Assembly (NCBI GenBank): GCA_036365515.1
Contig: CM070876.1
Location: 38,959,195-39,023,194 of the forward strand
Direction: 5' to 3'
Length of the DNA: 64,000 bases
From: Torymus aiolomorphi
Lineage: Eukaryota; Arthropoda; Insecta; Hymenoptera; Torymidae
Shown here: positions 49,784 to 59,766 of the stretch, piece by piece
How the letters are laid out: every line of letters starts with the position of its first letter
Numbering within the stretch: position 1 is the first letter of the stretch
Translations under genes and position numbers: made by a program
The notes under the pieces: generated by a model
The model's input: only the letters and a program-made list of their open reading frames with translations
Databases searched by the model: none
What the model was told of the DNA's origin: nothing

Positions 49784-50571
49784 TAGGGGTGTCGGACTGT
49801 TCGAAATTCGAACTACTCGAGCTGAATTCTCGACTCAACGAACTCGAGTCGAGTCGCACCCATTACTCGAAAATACCGAACTACTCGAACGTCAATCGAA
49901 TAGTTCAAAATGATCGAACTGTTCGACATAATCGAATGGTTCGAAGTGATTGAACTGTTCAAAGTCCGATTGAATAGTTCGAAAAAATCGAACTGTTAGA
50001 TATAATCAAACTGTTCGAATTAATGGAACTGTTCGATATGATTGAACTGTTTGAAGCCCGGCTTGTAGCTTTTTTCTCTATCATGCATATGTAAAATTTG
50101 TGTTATTCTATTATTATACTTCCTACGAACATTTTTTACTTTAAATTTCATCCTCTGTACGGTAGAATTAAAATTCCACTTATAACTGAGATATTTATTT
50201 CAGAATAAATAGCAAAATACTATTTTTTCAGTTTTCAAAATTATTTCATTGAATGACAATTTCAAAAACCTGGTTCGAACGGTTCGCCAAAACCGAATAG
50301 TCCAACTTCGGTCGAACAGTTCGATGAAATCAAACAGTCCGATCTGGTTCGAACAGTTCGAAGAAATCGAATAGTTTGAGTTGGTTTGAACAGTTCGACT
50401 AAATCGAGTAGTTCGATTACGTCAAGTAGTTCATTTAGTCCGAACAGTTCGATTCTGTACGAGTAGTTCGTATGATGTTGAACAGTTCAAAGCATCGAGT
50501 ATTCGACTCGAGTTCGAAAAAATAGTTCGATACTGTTCAAACACGTCGACTTGAGTATTCGTGCATCCTTA
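49784..50571. mobile_element. hAT-like non-autonomous element with 8-bp target duplication
   Basis: The perfect 8-bp duplication ACTTCTAT flanks it (49776-49783 and 50572-50579). The ends read TAGGGGTGTCGGAC and GTGCATCCTTA, of the TAGGGRTG type common in hAT elements; the 8-bp duplication is diagnostic for hAT. Both arms (49790-50055 and 50272-50550) are packed with TCGAACTGTTCGA-like half-palindromic units, which face each other across an AT-rich centre. No transposase frame; the 82-codon frame at 49705-49953 is an accident. Confidence 0.85.
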
Positions 50572-50579
50572 ACTTCTAT

Positions 50580-51600
50580 AAAATTTTATTCTTGCACTAC
50601 TTATACCTGATAATAAAGCTTCTACAAATTTCAAAATAATACATAATGCCATCGATTCCAAATTCTTAAAAATATCAAATAAATTTTGCTAAGCATCTAG
50701 AGAACTTTGAAGATGTAACAAGACTATACCCTTGAACAAAGTTTCATCATGATTGGTTAGTTTTTATTCTTACTACTTATCGTTAGATAATGAAAATATA
50801 TTTTTATACTGACTAAATAAAGTGCAGTTTAAAATATGAATTTAGCCACATACATTGATCTATATCGCATCAATTCGATATTATATCGGAATGATTTTTA
50901 TAAAAAATTTTTTCTCATAAAGAAGTAAAGATAATCTCTTAAAATTATGATAAATTTAAATACTTTATAAGTACAATATTTTTATTCTTAAAAAAATGGA
51001 AGATGGCATTTTAATTGTCCAAAAAATATATAGATGATTTAGAATTAAGAAATTTAGCTTTATTATATAAAAAAATCGAAAAGCCTTAGAATAGAAGCTT
51101 AATTTTTGACCATGGAATAATAGAAAATTGAGTAATTAAAAAAATGTTCTTGCGTTTAAAAGGCTCGTCGAAGACGACTACAATAGATATCGGTTGTTAT
51201 GCCTTATCGGTTGTTTAGTCAACATCGGATTGCAGGTCCTTAAGATGTTGGTTCTTTACATAATCATAACATTATACTCTTATATACACACCCACCCACA
51301 CTTACATAAATGCAATTTTGTCTTAAAAATTTCAAAGTCTTATACTCTGAATGTCTTAAAAAGCGTTTTTGAGCATTATGTCTGATTTTTTTATTGTGGT
51401 AAATCTCTTTCTGTATGATCTGTATGATGAAAAAAAAAGAAAATTTTACAATAATTTCTGCAACTTCACGCCGACACATTGCATCAGTAATGAATTCCAG
51501 TATAAAGTTGTTTGTCAGAAAAAGGAGTATTTTTAGCGTCTTTAAAATTTCCTCAGTTCCAATTGCTCGTGCTTTCCTCCTAATTAAATATCGGTACACG
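50580..51600. other. AT-rich stretch, no gene seen
   Basis: Frames at 51194-51707 overlap on both strands without domains. Confidence 0.45.
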
Positions 51601-52250
51601 CTCCCGGTAGACGAGCACCCATAAGTAAACACGCACGCACACACAGACGCGCGGATTAGCCACTCGTCTCGGTATATCTGTTCATACATTGGCGGGCGGC
51701 TTATCAACTCACGCGATCACGCCTTATCTCCCGACTCTGGCAGTCTGCCGCGCTTCCCGAAAAACGTGTCGCGGCGGCTAATTGCTCGACGGTATCACGT
51801 GCGCCAGCGTGCGGAGGCACCGAAAGCTCCGGCCAATCGGCTTGCCGCGATCACAGACACACACCACGCGGACTACGGCTGCCTCTGCCCCGATGACGTC
51901 CGTCTATACATGACTAGCTATCGTTCGCTCGATTATGCGGAAAATATATCTACTCACGCGTTGCCCACGAGTCGATGTACAGCCTGGCATGGATGCAAGT
52001 CATGGGCGCGACAGGCGCGCTGGCTCTCTGATAGGTTGTTTTGCCGATCTGTGGCGAATTGGAGCGAGCGTCGCGCGGGGGACATCGGCTCAATGCTTTT
52101 TTTCACTGTCTTAAGTCTTGGAGCACTTGTTTCGCCATCTCTTTCTCTCGGATTAGCTTACTCGCGTAATTCCTTGAAATTTATTTTGCAAGCTCGTGTT
52201 GATTACGCTCACTCAGGCAGTGAATGTCCATACGACGCATTGTGATAAAT
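51600..52250. other. CpG-rich island 15 with a 159-codon frame
   Basis: The plus frame at 51766-52245 is one of the longer ones in the window (159 codons) and less repetitive than most, but I recognise no domain, and it starts and ends within the CG-rich block. I leave it uncalled. Confidence 0.4.
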
Positions 52251-52478
52251 ACTTTTAAAAAATAGAGAAATGCCTTTCACAATTATTGCATCTTTTACAT
52301 CTTTTATTATATACTGCAAATAAAAAAAACTGTGTACTTACTTATTAATCTGGGAACTGCGTAAGGGCTTTCATTATAGACAAGCGATCCCTTTTCATGT
52401 AATGGAGAAATAATTTTATTTAACATTGAAATATTGCTAAAATTTTGAAATCATTTTAATCCAAATACACACATTTAA

Positions 52479-52520
52479 CGTTTAGAGGGCTGGAAAGCCA
52501 GTATACTGGCTCAACCCGCG
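52479..52520. repeat. Possible solo end of a TTAA piggyBac-like element
   Basis: TTAACGTTTAGAGGGCTGG (TTAA at 52475-52478) resembles the TTAACCCTTAGAGGGCCGG end of the 299-1168 element, and is followed by a GCCAGTATACTGGC palindrome. No matching right end was found. Confidence 0.35.
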
Positions 52521-52697
52521 ATCGACACTTCACACATGGTCATTCCCCATGATATAAGATATATTTTTTATGCATTTTCTTAGATCGATGACGTACCCCG
52601 AATGTCAAATAGATGTACCTACACATCAAATTAATTTTTCTTAATACAATTTTTACAAATACTTCTATAACACACATCCACATACACACACGCACAT

Positions 52698-52835
<138 letters not shown>

Positions 52836-52839
52836 CTCA

Positions 52840-53286
52840 GTCAAAGAATCCGATCCGAATCCGAGATATTTTAAAACAGTAGAAATTCATGTACATAATT
52901 ATTATTAGTAACCATCATCAATTTTACAATTAAAATTTTGATTCTACAAAAGTAGTATTAATTTTGCTTAAACTAAATTAAAATAAGAAATGTTTTAAAC
53001 ATCTTGAATCACGAAAATATTATTTTTGTTTTCTTGGAAGAAACATGCCTTTTTGTAAACGTACGGAATGTTTTTTTTTGTATTTTACGTGAGGTTGCTG
53101 CATGACGAATCTATATCCGCTAGATACGAGATTCGTATAGTAAAATGAAATCCATAATTGAAAAATAAAAACTCGTCTAAAGAAATTAACCAAAATTAAG
53201 ATTGTCATATATATAGACCATAACATATATTTGCGCGTGTGACGCAATCCGTGTTGTAAAAGAAATACTTCAATAACACTATACTT
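52840..53286. other. AT-rich stretch, no gene seen
   Basis: A 93-codon minus frame (53020-53301) runs into the adjacent foldback element and has no domain. Confidence 0.4.
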
Positions 53287-53865
53287 ACAAGGAGAGTGCA
53301 TAACCTTTGGGTCATGGATTTGTACTAAATTGAAAGATCGTATTTTAGAGTAAGAAATATTGAACCCCTGTTCCAGGATTTATTCTCACATGCCTTTTCA
53401 CTCGAGATATCTGCCATGTTATCTTAAAAATGCGTTATTTTGTTAAAAAATAATGAAACCAAAGATAGCATAAAAAAATCATTGAAAATAGCACTCTTAA
53501 AATCCTTTAAAAAGGGGGAAATTTTCAATCATTTTTTTACACTATATTTGATTTTTCATAACTTTCTGAAAAATCGATATTGTTAGACGAAACAGTACTC
53601 AAAATAAAGCTTGTTCCACCTACTTTTACAATTTTTTCGCTCATTTTCGTAACGGGAATACTTACAAAATTACATACAATAGAAGAAACATAATTTTTTA
53701 ACAAAATAAGGCATTTTTAAAATAACATGACAGCTATCTCGAGTAAAAGAGCCTATGAGAAACTAAATCCTGGAACAGGAGTTCAATATTTTTTACTCTA
53801 AAACACGATCTTTCAATTTGGTACAAATCCGTGACCCAAAGGTTACGTTTACGCACTCTCCTTGT
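53287..53865. mobile_element. 579-bp foldback element, ACAAGGAGAGTGC ends
   Basis: The ends ACAAGGAGAGTGC are inverted copies. Arms of about 150 bases pair (CCTTTGGGTCA, AAATCCTGGAACAGG and ATCTCGAGTAAAAG-type blocks). The right arm has a few extra bases after the end motif. The interior is AT-rich. No clear target duplication and no coding frame. Confidence 0.7.
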
Positions 53866-54953
53866 TAGTTATCTTGAACAATAAAAAAAGTATTTATGAA
53901 AGCTTTCAATTTATGTAATATTTATTAAATCCAAATTTATGAGGTTTATGAAAAGTAGTACTCACAGAACGCTTTTTATAACTACTTTTAAAATATTGTA
54001 AGTGTATGTTTACTATTCGTAGCAGAAATATTACTTGATAACTAATTCCTTCAAAGGTCGATATCTCAGCAGTTATGATGAAAAAAATAGTAATATTCAA
54101 GGATTGTTCGTCACGGTGAAATCTTTAAGTTTTACACTGATTATTACGAGGTTTTCGAAAGTTATATCGTCCATATTACTGATTATTTCACGCCATACAT
54201 TAGCTTGAACTTGTAAACTTTGTATCAGTATTTATAAAATTAATTTGGAATTTTATGAGTCTAGTATTCTGCAATTATTTTAGGAAATACGTTGTTTAGG
54301 ATTTTAGTAAGATAAGACGTTTTATTGATTTTACTAATTTAACTATTTGGATATTTAAGTCAGATTCTAATACAATTTAACTTATAAAGTACCGATAACT
54401 TTTATTAGATAAAAACTATTATTATATTTTTCATTAAAAATGTACGTTAACATTATATATATTTTTTAGGTAATTAAAAATAATTTGAAAAAAAGTTTTC
54501 ATGGTTGATATTGTTTTCTTCTTAATTGCATTATTTTTTATAAAAAATAAATGACTATTAAATAATTTAATGAAAAAATGCAATAGATAAAAAATAAAAT
54601 TGGAAACATCTTAAATATGGTATAAGTCAGTAGTAATTAAGGATCTGCCGTTTGAAACGTGTATTAATTCGGAACTTATTTCATGAAGAGGCCAACTAGA
54701 AAGTAGATTTTTTATTCAAATGTAATGATCAGTGAACATGAACACGCACAAGATGTACTTCTGTGCATTCTGTGTAAAAAAATCATATAAAAAAACACTT
54801 TTTTTTAGTATTGTTAAAAAATTTAAAAATTAAAAAATTTGAACGAATTATATCCCGTTGGCAGCATACATTATCATCAACAGAAATTACATTAAAAAAA
54901 TAATATTTTCAATAATGATATATACGATTAATGTGAGTAATAAAATAATTTGA
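53866..54953. other. AT-rich stretch, no gene seen
   Basis: AT-rich; nothing noticed. Confidence 0.45.
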
Positions 54954-54957
54954 TTAA

Positions 54958-55172
54958 CCTTTGCTGTATACACATCTCAAAATAATTCAATAAGTTACAC
55001 ACGGGGTGAGCTCCACCCCAACGTTAAAATTACTACTACACTCATACAATTCTTAATATAATGCCTCAGAAAAAATTGAAAATTTTCGAACCTTCTGGAA
55101 TAAGCAAGTATATGATGCTTTCTTTATGTTAAATCGTCAGGGTGGATGGTACACCGCCAGGTATCGTAAAGG
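54958..55172. mobile_element. 215-bp TTAA-flanked MITE-like element
   Basis: TTAA lies at 54954-54957 and 55173-55176. The ends start CCTTTGCTG and (inverted) CCTTTACGATACC. Inside are a GGGGTGAGCTCCACCCC palindrome near the left and GGTGGATGGTACACC near the right. End similarity is limited, so this is less certain than the other TTAA elements. Confidence 0.5.
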
Positions 55173-55176
55173 TTAA

Positions 55177-56800
55177 TTTTGCAAGTTGAAATGCTATAGT
55201 TGAGATAGACAGTAGTTGAGATATTTCATACAATCTTTGTACAACAACTTTTGTATAAGTTATGTCTTCAAGAGAGAAAAATCATAATAGTGATTTCATA
55301 TGAATATATCTAAAAGCTTTAAGTTAATGCTTAACTTGACTTCACGTGAGAGTAGGCATGAACGTTTTCGTGTGGAAATGCTTAAAACGGAAGAGAATAA
55401 GACAAATACGTAAATGCATACGACAGTTTAACGTTTGGCGCGAGCTATTGCTGACCTTGTGCAAGACACCAATAGTAAGGCTATGGAATTTCTAAACTGC
55501 AAATAGAAAATAATTTATTGTTATGTGCTCAACTAATTATGTTAATAAACAATGATGAGTGATAAAATTGCAGCCTTTTAAAATTATATTTCGATGTTCA
55601 CTTTTAGAAATAAATTTTTATATATACCATATCTAATTTAATTTTTCGTAATCTAAATTTTTATTACATATCGATTTATTCAATTATATAACCATTTTTC
55701 TCAATAACAAACACTTTTTGTACAGAATTTAATTGCACGTATTGTGCATATATATAGAATATTAAAAACTTTTAAGATATAATGCATCACTTTGATACAA
55801 GATTTTTAAGCAGCAGCAAGAACATTATAAAATATTTCGAAGGATTCTCAATCGAGCTTGCTTGAAATGGAAATATTTCTCTAGTTTAAGAAATACTTGT
55901 AAATGTTTTTTGTATTTATATTTTTCTTTTCAAATCTTTAAATGTTGCTTTAACCAATTTTAGTAAATACATTATATCTATATTATATTGATTATTATAA
56001 TAAATACAAAACGAAAATAATCTTTTTATTTATAATTTTGATAAGCATATTAATTTATTGTAAACAATCTTTACTTTTGAGTATTGTATATACATTATTT
56101 TACCATTTAAATAATAAATTTAAAATTAATTCAAAAGTAAGTGTTTTCCTAGAAATTGGAAAATGAAATACCTGGTGTCACTATACAATATTTAAAAATT
56201 CTACTCTTATCCTTTCTTTTTTTTAATTGATCACCTGTGACATGAGACTTAAGTAAATACGATCACGTGCGAGACAGGTGACTTTCATTTTCGTAAGTTT
56301 GATTTCAAATATTTAAGATAAAATATTTGACGGTCACACACTTTATTGAAAAATATCTTCTGAATATTAAATGCCAATCACATATTTGAAATGCAGCTCA
56401 GTAAAATAAGTCGTTGATACATACAATCAAGGAAAATGATTTAAAAAAATAGAAAGCACTTAGTCATATGATTCCCCACAAGGAAACTTTCTACCCCGAA
56501 AAGAACATTTAAATCAGTTTTTCCCCGGAAAACTTCATTTCTATTTTGCATCAAAGACGTTCATATATTAATATTAGTTTTGGTTAAGAATTTCTAGAAT
56601 TTCAAACGGGAAAAATTGCGTTTTGAAAACTTTGCGTATTTTAAAAGAATTTTGAGCTCATTACTAAGACATAAGTGCTGTTATTATATATGTGATTGAT
56701 TCACGAAGATGATTTAAATCTTATGAAGCATATAGACGTTAATCCCGAAGGCAGGAATTCCGACAATTTTGAAAAAGTCATTTTCCCCTCATTACGAATC
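55177..56800. other. AT-rich stretch, no gene seen
   Basis: AT-rich; no frame over 60 codons and no clear repeat. Confidence 0.5.
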
Positions 56801-57254
56801 AATTGGTAACGTAAAAGCGATGACACGCGACACGTAACGTGAGCGGGTCTATCCTGCCTGTTGCGCGCGTGACGATGTAGCTGCGCGGCGTCGCGCTATA
56901 ATCCGCGCAAAGTTGACGCGCGCAGATCAGCCGCGGCGCTTTAGGATTTCACGTGAAGAGAAAAAAACAGCCGTGTGCAGCTCGCGTCTGTAATTCGCGA
57001 ACTCACGCCGACGCACGCTGCAACGTATAGCGCGGCGCGCACGACAATTACGATGAGATTAGCGCGACTGCGACACTCGAGAGACCGCGTGTATGTATAG
57101 AGTTGGTAGCGCTCTGGGGGGACCCCATCTCTCTCTCTCTCTCTCTCCGCCCCCACCTCCCCCTCTCCAGCGCGTGTACTCGCTCTCCCTCCCGATGATC
57201 CGCAAGCGCGCGCGCACGCTTACACCTCGGCCTTTGTCGGTCATACTCAAAGGC

Positions 57255-57293
57255 TATATAAGTGACAAACTTCCTCGTACCTTCGTATCAGTC
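57255..57293 (+). promoter_or_regulatory. TATA box and arthropod initiator
   Basis: TATATAAG (57255-57262) is followed by TCAGTC (57288-57293), a full match to the arthropod initiator, with its A at 57290. The spacing (35 bases from the first T) is slightly longer than the usual 30 or so. The site is in a CpG island and faces the alkaline phosphatase gene. Confidence 0.55.
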
Positions 57294-57616
57294 GGCTGCG
57301 CGCGCTCTTCGCACACGACCCTCTCTCTTCCACTTCCGGCCGGGAGCTTAAGCAGCAGCAGAGTTCCGCCGCAGCGCGCTACGTTCGAAGTTGCCGCGCT
57401 TTTGGCGAAAGCCTTCGGAGCTGCGATAAGAGTACACAGCGCAGCGGTGAGAGATCGCGTCGGAGATCGGCGAATTGACGGCGAAGCCGAGGTGAGGGAG
57501 CGGAGGATGATAAGTCGAGCGAGCGCACCGAGGCAACTGGGTCATCGGGTCGCATCGCGAGGGTGACAAAACTATATTTAGAGCCGCGCTCTCGGGAGTC
57601 GGAGCGGCCACGCGGG

Positions 57617-57647
<31 letters not shown>

Positions 57648-57791
57648 CACCTCGTGTCCAGCGGCGCGCGCCAGGCGAGATAGCAGTGCTCGGTTCAAGA
57701 ACCATCATCGGCTGGACGGAGTCCGTCAGCGACGCACGTCCCTGCACGCAGAGCTCCCACGAGTCTCCGCTCTTCCGGCCCAAAGTCTAAG
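57290..57791 (+). other. Possible untranslated first exon of the alkaline phosphatase gene
   Basis: From the initiator to AAG followed by a GTTAGT donor at 57792. A matching acceptor (TTATTCAG) lies at 59735-59742, 24 bases before the alkaline phosphatase start codon. The exon has no convincing long coding frame. The link to that gene is an inference; the gene may instead start at a local promoter in the 59340-59740 GC-rich DNA. Confidence 0.4.
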
Positions 57792-57959
57792 GTTAGTGGC
57801 GAGCTTTTTTTCTTCCTGCTCTTTTTGCGCCCGCTGATCCTTTCCCACGTTTTTCGCTGGCCAGCGCTCTCGCTCGCTCGCTCGGCCTTTTGCCTCGACG
57901 TTTTTACGCCCACGACGACGGTCTACATACGCGCGGCCATCTCGAAGCGCATGCTCATT

Positions 57960-59340
57960 GAAACTAAGGAGGTCGGCGTTGCTCCGAACTGTTGAGAGCA
58001 GTGCGCTATTGTTTACATCTTTATCATTGCCGGAGTAATCGCGCGGAGTCGTCGGACACGAGCAAAAACCGACGTTCGCTGTCGATCGACATCTACGACA
58101 ATGTTTCCATCGATCAATCTGTCACACGCTGATATTCGCTTCGAGTGTTTTTCATAACTAATTTTTCTTGATAAGATGCTACTGCCGCGAGATATTTGAT
58201 AACATCGGGACTTTTCTAACTAATTATGTACCTAGCGAGATTGGAATACGGGATAAGCCACGAGTAGCTGAGATTACAGCTGATTACATTTTGGAGCTTG
58301 AATGACGAATTAGACCTAATAGCTCTTTTCTTATCAGTTATTGTTCAAAATTGTCTATTGAGAATCAAAATCGTGCTTGTATAGTGTGACATCAATTGAG
58401 TGAGATTTATAGTTTACTTTTTATAATTATTTTTCATTTTTCAACAATAATCAGAAAAGTTAAGAAATAGTTTATAAAGTGAAGCCAAAAATAGCAATCT
58501 AACATTGTCATTTTATTAATAAAGCGACTGCAAGTTATAGCAAGTCATCAACAGATTATTGCTTGCCAGAAGTCATTATCTTATATATAAGCTCTTGCAG
58601 CAGTCGAACTTTATAGAAAAGTTAAGTTTATCTCCCAAAATATTATGCGAAATATTTTCCGTTCTTTTGTAACATTTTTCATTTCTATTCTTTCATTTCT
58701 TTTATATTCTAATTCTCAAAGTCTTTTTAAAAAGCAGTTTCAATTAGTATAATTTCCGTTTTTAAAAATGTAAATGTGAATGCAAATGGTGCTTATCAAA
58801 ACACAAGTTTATCTTAATTGAATTCAACTATCGAAGCTTACTTTTAATAACATATGGTTTTAGTTTTTAGTTATGAATTTTAACTATTATTATTAAAACG
58901 TCATAATTGTTTTAGCATTTATAAAATGTTTAAATAATCCATGCAAAGTAAACAATATTATGAACACTGCATTCCGATATGTGTTGATAGTGTATTTGCG
59001 TAAGTTTGTTGAGGAAAAAATATTACTCAATATTTATGCTTTTTCAGCTGCGTACATACTTCTACATAAACGGCGATCGTTATTACAGCATTGGTGGCAC
59101 TTTTTTCAATAAAATTTATAATTTTTCCTGTTTGATGCATGTTTGTTTTCAACAATATAATTACAGAGTGTCACCAAAGCGATACTATTGCATTTTTAAC
59201 AAACGTCATAACAACAGAAATTATTAAAACTATATTAGCGTTATCTGTCGTATTTAATTACAGCTTGCGCGAGTACTTTAAAAAAGAAACTAATAATTTC
59301 GTTCCCCAACAGCTTACGCAGAGGCAATAAAATTAAAAGC
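57960..59340. other. AT-rich stretch, probable leader intron
   Basis: AT-rich with only short frames. If the upstream first exon belongs to the alkaline phosphatase gene, this is its first intron. Confidence 0.4.
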
Positions 59341-59766
59341 AACATTGTTGAAACGTCTGGTTACAGCACTGGCAGGTCGCACAGTCGGAGTCAATAGGAG
59401 CAGCAGGCCGTCCTTATCCAGTTCAATCTGGCGCTGACTTTCCCGAACCGCGAAAAGTCCGCATACTTATAAGCTCGCGACTGGCGTCTCTCTTTTGCGG
59501 CCGATGCAGCACGGAGCCACGGCGCAAGGAGCGCGCGAACTTCAAATTTCGCAATCTAGGCCCATTGTCGCGCATTAGGCATTCGCCGCGCACAAATCGC
59601 CGGACGCGCAATCTGAGTCCGCGTGAGAGCTCGCCACACAGACACGCGCGTACCGCGTGCCTATACAGCCACACAACAATAACGAGACTGTGATATATTT
59701 GCACAGTACGTGCATTTGTCGAGCGCCTTCGTATTTATTCAGACCAGAGGATAATAGGGCGACAAA
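59340..59766 (+). promoter_or_regulatory. GC-rich DNA just upstream of the alkaline phosphatase start codon
   Basis: GC-rich block ending in TTATTCAG at 59742 and then the 24-base leader before the start codon. A TATAAG at 59468-59473 could mark a second, local promoter, but no initiator stands out. Confidence 0.35.

Larger units (their letters stand above)
56800..57960. other. CpG-rich island at the alkaline phosphatase locus
   Basis: CG-rich block containing CT (57127-57147) and GA (57616-57647) tracts and the core promoter at 57255-57293. Frames in many phases match nothing known. Confidence 0.5.

Noticed and set aside
51766..52245. 159-codon plus frame
   Set aside because: Less repetitive than the others, but I recognise no domain, and it is confined to a CG-rich block; not called without homology or RNA support.
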